Of a DNA stretch of 5,789 nucleotides, positions 1-5,789 are shown piece after piece. Location: contig DYSM01000190.1 in assembly GCA_020718265.1 (NCBI GenBank), positions 1 to 5,789 on the forward strand, given 5' to 3'. A program made the position numbers and the translations under genes. Position 1 is the first letter of the stretch. Each line of letters begins with the position of its first letter. Source of the stretch: Draconibacterium orientale (GTDB lineage: Bacteria > Bacteroidota > Bacteroidia > Bacteroidales > JAADGE01). The notes below the pieces were generated by a model that searched no databases, was not told the DNA's origin, and was given only the letters and a program-made list of their open reading frames with translations.

Positions 1-1
1 G

Positions 2-91
2 CGGAGAAAGGGGGATTCGAACCCCCGGTACCGTATCGAACAGCACGACGGTTTAGCAAACCGTTGGTTTAAGCCACTCACCCATCTCTCC
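2..91 (-). tRNA. tRNA-Ser (anticodon GCU)
   Basis: Class II tRNA read on the minus strand. The acceptor stem pairs 85-91 with 3-9 (one G-U pair), with discriminator G at 2 as expected for bacterial serine tRNAs. The T arm is a perfect 5-bp stem with the TTCGAAT loop (10-26). The anticodon stem is 48-52/60-64 around a 7-base loop, and the anticodon GCT lies at 57-55, reading AGU/AGC serine codons. The 21-base segment between the anticodon and T arms is the long variable arm typical of tRNA-Ser. The window ends one base past the discriminator, so whether the 3' CCA is encoded cannot be seen. It lies 84 bp downstream of the smaller FloA-family gene on the same strand and has its own promoter-like sequence. 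Confidence 0.96.
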
Positions 92-105
92 GTTGGGTGC
101 TCTTA

Positions 106-140
106 AACAAAAGCGATTGCAAATGTAGTCGCTTTTTGTT
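106..140 (-). terminator. Possible hairpin terminator after the FloA-family gene, overlapping the tRNA promoter
   Basis: Arms 109-116 and 129-136 are perfectly complementary (8 bp, AAAAGCGA/TCGCTTTT). With one bulged base three more pairs extend the stem to 106-140. The loop is 12 bases, and on the minus strand the stem runs into TTTTGTTT. It begins about 40 bases past the stop of the upstream gene, so it could end that transcript before the tRNA. The stem is A/T-rich and the U tract is interrupted, so termination may be weak. The loop contains the -7 element of the tRNA promoter. Confidence 0.35.
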
Positions 141-150
141 AAAAAACAAA
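120..150 (-). promoter_or_regulatory. Bacteroidota-type promoter for tRNA-Ser
   Basis: On the minus strand TTTG (150-147) is followed after exactly 19 bases by TACATTTG (127-120). This is a full match to the TTTG / TAnnTTTG (-33/-7) consensus of the Bacteroidota primary sigma factor, with normal spacing. Transcription would begin near 112-115, leaving a leader of roughly 20 bases before the tRNA 5' end at 91. The element is seen directly; its activity is inferred. Confidence 0.72.
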
Positions 151-175
151 ATTTATTTTCAATTTTAATGTCGTG

Positions 176-1612
176 TTAATGATGATGTTCGTCGGAATTT
201 GTATTTTTTGGCTTTGCCGAATCGCCTAACTGTTTGCGCATGTGCGTATCAGCCTCAGTATTTTGTATTTCGTGATATTCATGTACAGACAGTTTACCGT
301 CCAAAAAAGCTGATGCCATGGCGGTTTGAACTTTTTCTTCTGCTGAAATCAAGCGCGCTTTGGCTTGTTCGGCTTCCGCGTGCGCGCGTTCTATGGCAAG
401 TTCTGCGTGTACATCTTTCCCGATGCGAATTTCGGACACGTCCACAGAAATGACATCGAATGCTGTTCCTTTGCCAAGTTGTTGTTGCTCAACTTTATCG
501 GCAAGCAAAAACGGACTTTGTAACACATCGTAATGGCTGGCAGCTCGCCCGATTTCGGTTGCAAGACTTTCGTCAATACGTGCAAGTACTGTCTGTTCGG
601 TTGCGCCTCCGATGATATTTTTGAGATTTGCGCGCAGTGTAAGTTTCAGTTTCATAAACAATTGAACGCCGTCTCGCGCCACGCCGCTTACGGCATTTGT
701 TTCAATCACTTTCGGATTTATGGCGGAATCCACAGCATGGCGCACATCAATTCCGGCGAGGTCGATGGAGGCAATATCTTTAAATCGCACATCGTGATAA
801 CGCGCTTCTTTGGCTGCGATAAAGGCATCTACGGTTTTTACAACATCGCCGTTTGCGAGGTAGTGTTCTTTTAAATCGTCGAGCGTAAATTCATCGTAAC
901 CGGCGTTGTGTGCGGCAACGAGTGTGTCCACAACTTTGATAACATCCACATTAGCAAGGTAATGCGCGGCGAGTTGTTTTAGGGTAATGTTGGTCAAATC
1001 GGCGTTATGTGCTGTAATTAGGGCGTGCATCACGGTTTCGACATTTACTTTTGCCAAAAATTGCGAAGCAAGTTCGTTGTATGAAATATCGAAGCCGGCG
1101 TTTACGGCTCTTATGGCTGTGTTTGTAACTTTAATAATGTCCACACCTGCGAGGTAACGATTCATAAGATCTTGAACATCAATTTTTAAGCCTGCATTTT
1201 TTGACTGAATAAGTGTGTTTATCATTAAATGTTGCGGAATGTTTTGAAAACGCATTTTAACTAATTTCCACCAACCTATACGCACTCCGGAAAGCCATGC
1301 TTTGTACCAAAGTCCGAACGGGACAAAATACCAAAAGAAAAACGGCACGCCCAGAGCGAGTATTATTGTGATTATGATAAGAAAAATAAACATTCCGCTG
1401 CCTGCGGTTTCGGCAGTTTCGGTTTCTTCGTCGTCAGCGATGGGTGTTTTGTCGGTTGTTTCGAGTTTGCTGTGCTTTTCTGCGGTATCGGAATCATAAG
1501 TATCTGATAATTCGTGGATACCGTCGTCTGAGGTCTCATCTTCATCGCTGCCGCAGGAGGCTGCAAAGAAAATTGTAAACAGCGCAAAGAGTATGATAAT
1601 TTTTTTGCTCAT
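176..1612 (-). CDS. floA: Flotillin-like FloA-family protein (UPF0365) with lipoprotein leader and five repeat units
   Basis: This is a membrane scaffold protein of the FloA/YqfA family, whose members form bacterial functional membrane microdomains. Residues 1-20 look like a lipoprotein signal peptide (KK, hydrophobic run, AAS before Cys20). Residues 22-72 are a strongly acidic linker. A membrane segment spans 74-104 (IIITIILALGVP, then FVPFGLWY), where canonical FloA would begin. Residues 125-285 hold about five units of 30-33 residues ending in HYL, QFL or IDL, against about two in Bacillus FloA. The SPFH-like core begins at 298 with INPKVIET, followed by DGVQL, TLRAN, GGATEQT and GTAFDVISVDV. 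The coiled coil (about 404-437) is some 24 residues shorter than in Bacillus FloA. The FloA C-terminal signature DGKLSVHEYHEI..EADTHMR is kept and the tail ends EHHH. No Shine-Dalgarno is visible, and the start is chosen because it gives a good signal peptide. No nfeD gene is adjacent. Family assignment is firm; the role here is inferred. Confidence 0.9.
   Translation of the reverse strand: MSKKIIILFALFTIFFAASCGSDEDETSDDGIHELSDTYDSDTAEKHSKLETTDKTPIADDEETETAETAGSGMFIFLIIITIILALGVPFFFWYFVPFGLWYKAWLSGVRIGWWKLVKMRFQNIPQHLMINTLIQSKNAGLKIDVQDLMNRYLAGVDIIKVTNTAIRAVNAGFDISYNELASQFLAKVNVETVMHALITAHNADLTNITLKQLAAHYLANVDVIKVVDTLVAAHNAGYDEFTLDDLKEHYLANGDVVKTVDAFIAAKEARYHDVRFKDIASIDLAGIDVRHAVDSAINPKVIETNAVSGVARDGVQLFMKLKLTLRANLKNIIGGATEQTVLARIDESLATEIGRAASHYDVLQSPFLLADKVEQQQLGKGTAFDVISVDVSEIRIGKDVHAELAIERAHAEAEQAKARLISAEEKVQTAMASAFLDGKLSVHEYHEIQNTEADTHMRKQLGDSAKPKNTNSDEHHH
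758..1240 (-). repeat. Protein repeat array in the smaller FloA: about five 30-33-residue units
   Basis: Units by residue: 125-154, 155-186, 187-219, 220-252 and 253-285. The shared pattern is roughly A-[GN]-x-D-[VI]-x-K-V-V-[DN]-[TA]-[LF]-[IV]-[AT]-A-x-[NE]-A-[GD], a short polar or beta-like step, then L-x-x-H-Y-L. Canonical FloA has one partial and one full unit between the membrane segment and the SPFH core, so this is an expansion of an existing module. The repeat is clear in protein but degraded in DNA, so the duplications are old. Confidence 0.85.
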
Positions 1613-1626
1613 GGGGTATTATTTTT

Positions 1627-1656
1627 TGTAACAGAGTTGCAAATCAAAATGTTACA
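1627..1656. promoter_or_regulatory. Inverted repeat TGTAACA-N16-TGTTACA, possible operator
   Basis: Perfect 7-bp arms at 1627-1633 and 1650-1656 are separated by 16 bases, 15 bp upstream of the smaller FloA start. The spacer contains the candidate -7 element. The symmetry and position would suit a dimeric regulator, but no cognate protein is encoded here and a 7-bp palindrome could arise by chance. Confidence 0.25.
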
Positions 1657-1667
1657 CACACGTTCAA
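1640..1667 (-). promoter_or_regulatory. Candidate promoter of the smaller FloA gene
   Basis: On the minus strand TTG (1667-1665) is followed after 17 bases by TTGATTTG (1647-1640). The latter matches the TAnnTTTG -7 consensus at five of six fixed positions. The predicted start near 1633-1636 would give a leader of about 22 bases. It is an imperfect match in A/T-rich DNA, so it is only a candidate. A flanking inverted repeat adds some weight. Confidence 0.3.
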
Positions 1668-1729
1668 TTTACAGCTTTGGGGTATAAGTTGCAAATATGT
1701 AAAATATTATTGACATTAAAAATATTTTG

Positions 1730-3730
1730 CTAATGATTTTTATGCTCGTGTTCGTCGTGATGTTCGTTTGAACCGTGTCCGTGCGTTTCTTCTTTTTCTT
1801 TTGGAAATAAAATTTCGCGTTTGAGCTTGTCTGTCATATTCATCGTGCCGTTTCGGAATCCTTCTGCAATGCCTTCTTCAACTTTTGCTTTAGCTTCGGT
1901 TAGGCGAACTTTTGCTTTAGCTTCTTCGGCTTTTGAATGCGCAACTTCTTGATGCAGATGTATTTCCGCCAGATGTTTTTCGTGCTCGGCGTGATGTATC
2001 TTGAAGTTCGCAAGCGTGTCGTGTCCAATTTCCAAATCGTAAACTTTGATGTCCAAAACTTCATACGCACTGCTTTCGTTTAGTTTTTGCTCGGTGGCGT
2101 TGATGAGTGCAATTTCATCTTCGGTTTCGTATTTGCTCACGCCTTCCACTTTCGGCACGCGCAAATTGCCTTGCAGTCGTCGCCGAACATTTTCAGCGAT
2201 GCGGTCTAAACTGCCGAGTACATCTTTGTATGTTTTATGTCTGTGAATTTCTTCGGCAACGGCTTCGTTAATGCGTTCAAAAAGCACGTAATCTTTTGAA
2301 CCTTTGGTGTATAGCGGCAGTTTTCCGCGCACTGTTACGGTGAGCTTCGGCGTGAGTTGGATACCGTCTTTTCCGACAACCGTAATCGGCGGTTCAACTT
2401 TCATAACTTGCGGATTTATAGACCAATCTAACAGTTTATCTAAATCAAAAATTAAGTCAAATTGCAATGCCATAGGTGCGGGCAGTGCGATGTTGTTGCG
2501 AATAGCATATTGCATGGCGTAAATGACTTTCAGCACGTTTCCGCCTTTGAGATAATGGTCGTCGATGTCTTCTTTTTTCAAATTTAATTGCGGATTGTCG
2601 GCAATCAGTTTTCGAGCCGTAACGTAGTTAAGTACGTCTGCTCCTGCAAGATGATGCTCTTCAAGTTCTTTTTTTCCGATGCCGAGGTGATTCTTTTTTG
2701 CATTGATAAGTGCTTTTACAAATTTTTCAACATCAATACCAAGTCTGTGATAATCAACAAGTTCGTCGATAGTTAAATCCAATTCTGCTTGTTTAGCTTT
2801 TATAATGTGTTTGATGATATTTTCAATGTCGCGACCTTCGATGTTGTGATCCACAAGTTCTTTTTGGGTGATATTGAGGTCGGAACGTTCAGCTTTTATC
2901 ATGGTATTGACGAGTTTTTCCATGTCGCCGTCCGTGAGGTAGTGGATGTTCATGGCTTGACGGTCAATTTCGATGCCGGCTTTTTTAGCCAAAATCATTG
3001 CAGAAGCGTATTTTTCAATATCGATATTTGCCCGAAAATGTTCCAAAAGACTTTGCTGCGAGATGCGTAAATCGGCATTCGGATTGGTGTTTTCGGATTC
3101 TCCTGCTTTTATTTTTTTCTGTTCTTCGTTTGTGATAAAAAGTCCGGCTTTTTTGACACGAATCATAATATTTACGATTTTTTTCAAATCTTCATCGTTC
3201 AAGTTTTCTTCTACTAAATCTTGCAAGTTCAAATCTAAACTTGCTTTTTTAGCACGAAGAATTATTTCTACAAAAGCTTCAATATCACCACCATACAGAG
3301 AATGCGACTCTAAAATTTCGCGCGAAATATCAATATTTGCATTTTGCACCACTTTGAGTGCGGCAACAAGTTTTTCGGGATTTCCGCCTGAAAGTTCAAA
3401 TTTTTCGAGGTCGTTGATGTTTACATTCACGCTCGCGCGTTTTGCACGGATGAGCACGTGAACCATATTTTCGGTATGCGCTTCGTCGGTGGTTTGGAGA
3501 TATTCGCGCAGGTCTTCAAATTCCAAATTCAAATTCACTTCCATTGCTTTAACATATTGAGCAAAAAGGAATTGAATAGGCAGTTTTTGTTGTTTCAATT
3601 TCCGATACGTGAAAGAAAAATGCCCAAAGCCGGCTTTTTTGGCATCGGGGCGCAATTCATAAGGTATCCATATGAAGAAAAAATAACTGCCGATAAGAAG
3701 AATAAAAAGTATTAACGCAATGTATTCCAT
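1730..3730 (-). CDS. Large FloA-family flotillin-like protein with about eleven repeat units and His-rich C-terminus
   Basis: This is a paralogue of the downstream FloA, about twice the usual FloA length (666 against roughly 330 residues). An N-terminal membrane segment (3-24, ending FFFIWIPYEL, like the FloA FIPVGLW anchor) suggests inner-membrane anchoring with the rest in the cytoplasm. Residues 52-426 form a long array of 32-residue units, interrupted in unit five by a polar stretch near 203-222. The SPFH-like core starts at 437 (SINPQVMKVEPP, then GKDGIQL and VTVRGKL) and resumes with AYEVLDIKVYDLEIGHD (555-571). Compared with canonical FloA, the GGAGEET segment is replaced by TKGSKDY and about 29 residues are inserted near 520-548. 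The coiled coil (about 575-628) is rich in Ala, Glu, Lys and His, and the tail (650-666) has seven histidines in 17 residues. ATG start; no Shine-Dalgarno. It lies 88 bp after recQ and 117 bp before the smaller FloA. Family assignment is strong; function is unknown, probably as a scaffold. Confidence 0.87.
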   Translation of the reverse strand: MEYIALILFILLIGSYFFFIWIPYELRPDAKKAGFGHFSFTYRKLKQQKLPIQFLFAQYVKAMEVNLNLEFEDLREYLQTTDEAHTENMVHVLIRAKRASVNVNINDLEKFELSGGNPEKLVAALKVVQNANIDISREILESHSLYGGDIEAFVEIILRAKKASLDLNLQDLVEENLNDEDLKKIVNIMIRVKKAGLFITNEEQKKIKAGESENTNPNADLRISQQSLLEHFRANIDIEKYASAMILAKKAGIEIDRQAMNIHYLTDGDMEKLVNTMIKAERSDLNITQKELVDHNIEGRDIENIIKHIIKAKQAELDLTIDELVDYHRLGIDVEKFVKALINAKKNHLGIGKKELEEHHLAGADVLNYVTARKLIADNPQLNLKKEDIDDHYLKGGNVLKVIYAMQYAIRNNIALPAPMALQFDLIFDLDKLLDWSINPQVMKVEPPITVVGKDGIQLTPKLTVTVRGKLPLYTKGSKDYVLFERINEAVAEEIHRHKTYKDVLGSLDRIAENVRRRLQGNLRVPKVEGVSKYETEDEIALINATEQKLNESSAYEVLDIKVYDLEIGHDTLANFKIHHAEHEKHLAEIHLHQEVAHSKAEEAKAKVRLTEAKAKVEEGIAEGFRNGTMNMTDKLKREILFPKEKEETHGHGSNEHHDEHEHKNH
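2453..3577 (-). repeat. Protein repeat array in the large FloA: about eleven 32-residue units
   Basis: Units by residue: 52-78 (partial), 79-113, 114-145, 146-177, 178-233 (with an insertion), 234-265, 266-297, 298-329, 330-361, 362-394 and 395-426. Seven are exactly 32 residues. The consensus is about x-G-x-D-[IV]-E-K-[LF]-V-x-[AT]-[ML]-I-x-A-K-[KR]-A-x-[LI], then [DN]-[LI]-x-x-x-E-L-x-[DE]-H-[YH]-L. The pattern suggests one longer and one shorter helix per unit, possibly stacking as a solenoid between the membrane anchor and the SPFH core; the structure is inferred. Neighbouring units differ at many positions, so this is not a recent DNA-level tandem duplication. Confidence 0.88.
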
Positions 3731-3768
3731 GATGCAACGACATTATAGTTTGAAACCGTAAAAATATA

Positions 3769-3776
3769 CAAAATTA
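3769..3776 (-). promoter_or_regulatory. Candidate -7 element for the large FloA gene
   Basis: TAATTTTG on the minus strand is a perfect TAnnTTTG match, 38 bp upstream of the ATG and giving a leader of about 30 bases. No TTTG or TTG is found 17-21 bases further upstream, so only half of the promoter is supported. If it is inactive, the gene would depend on read-through from recQ. Confidence 0.33.
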
Positions 3777-3818
3777 AATTGTCTTGCTATTTTTTGTCGA
3801 GTTAGCTGTGATTTTTAG

Positions 3819-5750
3819 TTACTTATCGTCTTTTTTTTCAGATTTTTTGGTTCGAACTAATTTTTTTTCGGAATTATATTCAATTTTTTGGTTGTCGAGC
3901 ATCCAACGCACAACGGTTATGATTTGCTCCGGATTGCTGTCGATGTTGTCCGTGAGTTTTTCAATGGAATGCGGTTGTTCGTTTAAAAGTTCTTTGATTT
4001 GTTCGCAAATTCTGTCGAACTCAAACTTGCTCAAATGCAATTCGTTACGGCGTTTGCAAACATCGCAGTGTCCGCAGCGCGCGGTATCGGTTTCGCCAAA
4101 ATACGCCAACAAAATTTGACTTCTGCACTTGGCTGTGCTCTCGGCATAATGCACCATCGCCTCCATGCGTTTGAGGAATCGTTCCTTTTTTTCGTCGTAA
4201 AGCGTTTTTGAAATGCGCAGATTTTTGTCGTCCAAACGTTCTTCCGTAAAAATAATGAACGGTGTTTGTTGAGGCGCAACATACTTTATAACACCTTCAG
4301 CACTAAGGTATTTAAGATATTCAATGATAGTTTCTGTTGAAGTGCCGGCTTGTTTGGCGAGTTGCTCTTCATCGATGCTCACATAGCCCGAAAACATGCC
4401 CGTATAAGTGCGCAAAAGCAATTTTATGAAAACATCGTATTGCGATTTTGAAACCTGAAATTTGTATAAATTGTCGCGCGTGATGTTGAAAAAAACTTTT
4501 GCCGGCGTAAAGGCATCTTCGGTCAAATCCAAATAGCCTTCGGACTGTAAAAATTTCAGACTGCTGTGGACTTTTTGTATCTGATAACCAAACTTTTGAC
4601 TAAAATCGCGCACGCGCAACGGACGCACTAATCCCTTGCCTTCGCCCTGAGGAATTTCGTAATAATTGCAAATACTGTGGTAAATTTCTTTGATAAATTC
4701 GCGTTCCGGAAAGCTCGTTTCAATGCGTTTTTGCACGCTGAGTTTGTCCGATTTATTGTAAAGCAGAACCGCGTACGCCGTTTTTTCGTCGCGCCCGCCG
4801 CGCCCGGCTTCCTGAAAATAGGCTTCGGGTGAATCGGGCAAATCCAAATGCACAACGAAACGCACGTCCGATTTGTCAATGCCCATGCCGAACGCATTGG
4901 TGGACACAATGATACGAATTTTATCGTTTTTCCATTGTTCTTGTTTCAAATCTTTGAGCTTCGGTTCCACGCCGGCGTGATAATAGTCGGCACTTACGCC
5001 GTTATCGCGCAGAAATTGAGCGATTTCCACTGTTTTTTTTCGGTTCCGAACATACACAACACCCGTGCCTTTTTCAGTATTTACAATTCGGAGAAGATAT
5101 TTGAATTTATCCTCAACCTCACGCACGATGTAAACCAGATTTTTGCGCTCGAAACTTTTTCTGAATAAATTTTTCTCTTTAAACCCAAGTTTAACCTGAA
5201 TATCTTCGGCAACTTCGGGCGTTGCGGTTGCCGTGAGTGCAAGAATTTTTGTGTCGGGCAGATGTGCGCGAATGTCAGCAATTTTTAAATACGACGGACG
5301 AAAATCGTAGCCCCATTGCGAGATGCAGTGCGCCTCGTCAATGGCGATGAGATTGATTTTCATGTCGGGCAATCGTGCCAAAAAAATCGTAGTTGAAAGG
5401 CGTTCGGGCGACAAATACAAAAACTTGTAAGCTCCGTGCACGGCGTTGTTCAGCGTAATGTCAATTTCGTGCGAAGTCATGCCGGAATATATTGCAGCCG
5501 CCTGAATACCACGCTTTTTGAGATTTTCAACTTGGTCTTTCATCAGCGCAATAAGCGGCGTAACCACAAGGCAAAGCCCATCGCTTGCCAACGCCGGCAC
5601 CTGAAAAATGACCGATTTTCCGCCGCCGGTCGGCAACAAACCGAGCGTATCTTTTTTGTGTTCGTCCACAGAAATGATAATATCCTCCTGCATCGGACGA
5701 AAATCCGAGTAGCCCCAATATTTTGTCAAAATCTGACGATATTTACTCAC
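3819..5750 (-). CDS. recQ: RecQ-family ATP-dependent 3'-5' DNA helicase
   Basis: Superfamily 2 helicase that unwinds DNA in recombinational repair and replication-fork processing in the cytoplasm. All RecQ motifs are present: motif 0 FRPMQ (17-21), Walker A PTGGGKS (40-46), motif Ia TPLIALMKDQV (64-74), DEAH (138-141) with the aromatic-rich loop CISQWGYDFRPSY (142-154), motif III TATAT (173-177), motif V STNAFGMGIDKSDVRFVVH (283-301) and motif VI QEAGRGGRDE (313-322). The zinc module uses C542, C559, C562 and C565, about 160 residues later than in E. coli RecQ because a region with winged-helix character lies between it and the helicase core. The remaining 77 residues are too short for the full RQC plus HRDC and end in a Lys/Asp-rich tail. 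This layout is usual for Bacteroidota RecQ. The GTG start gives the expected family N-terminus (ILTKYWGYSDFRP); the frame stays open to the window edge but holds no earlier ATG, GTG or TTG. No Shine-Dalgarno is visible. Confidence 0.95.
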   Translation of the reverse strand: MSKYRQILTKYWGYSDFRPMQEDIIISVDEHKKDTLGLLPTGGGKSVIFQVPALASDGLCLVVTPLIALMKDQVENLKKRGIQAAAIYSGMTSHEIDITLNNAVHGAYKFLYLSPERLSTTIFLARLPDMKINLIAIDEAHCISQWGYDFRPSYLKIADIRAHLPDTKILALTATATPEVAEDIQVKLGFKEKNLFRKSFERKNLVYIVREVEDKFKYLLRIVNTEKGTGVVYVRNRKKTVEIAQFLRDNGVSADYYHAGVEPKLKDLKQEQWKNDKIRIIVSTNAFGMGIDKSDVRFVVHLDLPDSPEAYFQEAGRGGRDEKTAYAVLLYNKSDKLSVQKRIETSFPEREFIKEIYHSICNYYEIPQGEGKGLVRPLRVRDFSQKFGYQIQKVHSSLKFLQSEGYLDLTEDAFTPAKVFFNITRDNLYKFQVSKSQYDVFIKLLLRTYTGMFSGYVSIDEEQLAKQAGTSTETIIEYLKYLSAEGVIKYVAPQQTPFIIFTEERLDDKNLRISKTLYDEKKERFLKRMEAMVHYAESTAKCRSQILLAYFGETDTARCGHCDVCKRRNELHLSKFEFDRICEQIKELLNEQPHSIEKLTDNIDSNPEQIITVVRWMLDNQKIEYNSEKKLVRTKKSEKKDDK

Positions 5751-5789
5751 GAGTTGTGTCTTTTTTTTTGGAAATCTTTGAATACAATA

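Noticed and set aside
1..175. tRNA-associated integration site
   Set aside because: No integrase, no duplicated tRNA 3' fragment and no change in gene character are visible in the window.
176..187. C-terminal EHHH read as an engineered His tag
   Set aside because: Only three histidines, no vector sequence around it, and the neighbouring paralogue has a longer natural His/Asp/Glu tail.
1701..1728. Inverted repeat AAAATATT-N12-AATATTTT just after the large FloA stop, as a terminator
   Set aside because: The stem has only A/T pairs and no U tract independent of the stem, so it would be unstable; such palindromes are common by chance in A/T-rich spacers.
2973..3461. Plus-strand open frame of 162 codons inside the large FloA gene
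   Set aside because: It lies opposite a clearly coding repeat array, and its Phe/Ser-rich translation is what the reverse complement of Lys/Glu/Ala-rich coding DNA gives. No family resemblance seen.
3742..3747. TATAAT on the minus strand upstream of the large FloA as a -10 box
   Set aside because: It is only 11 bases from the ATG, the best -35 match is three of six, and Bacteroidota promoters normally use TAnnTTTG instead.
5751..5789. A RecQ start upstream of the GTG at 5750
   Set aside because: The frame is open to the window edge, but it contains no ATG, GTG or TTG, and the GTG start already gives the expected N-terminal length before FRPMQ.

Overview
The window reads as chromosomal DNA from a member of the Bacteroidota. 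Four things point there: the RecQ has the layout usual in that phylum, starts lack Shine-Dalgarno sequences, leaders are A/T-rich, and a perfect TTTG-N19-TAnnTTTG promoter (the Bacteroidota primary-sigma type) stands before the tRNA gene. The genus cannot be told from this sequence.

Everything convincing lies on the minus strand, in transcription order from the right edge: a RecQ-family DNA helicase (3819-5750, GTG start), an 88-bp gap, a 666-residue FloA-family flotillin-like protein (1730-3730), a 117-bp gap, a 478-residue FloA-family protein (176-1612), an 84-bp gap, and tRNA-Ser(GCU) (2-91). No non-coding stretch exceeds 120 bp. The gaps hold candidate promoters, an inverted repeat, and a hairpin that overlaps the tRNA promoter. 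I see no insertion sequence, CRISPR array, integrase or plus-strand gene.

The notable part is the pair of flotillin-like genes. Canonical FloA (about 330 residues) has a membrane anchor, a short stretch with two related segments of about 32 residues ending in HYL or IDL, an SPFH/PHB-like core and a coiled coil. Here that segment is multiplied: about five units in the smaller protein and about eleven in the larger. The smaller protein also has a lipoprotein-type signal peptide and an acidic linker ahead of the normal FloA membrane segment. The larger one has histidine clusters in its coiled coil and tail, plus a changed SPFH core. The two are probably paralogues that may co-assemble at the inner membrane as scaffolds with different membrane-to-core spacing; this is inference. 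The usual FloA partner NfeD is not present in the window. RecQ (DNA repair) and the tRNA show no evident functional link to the pair.
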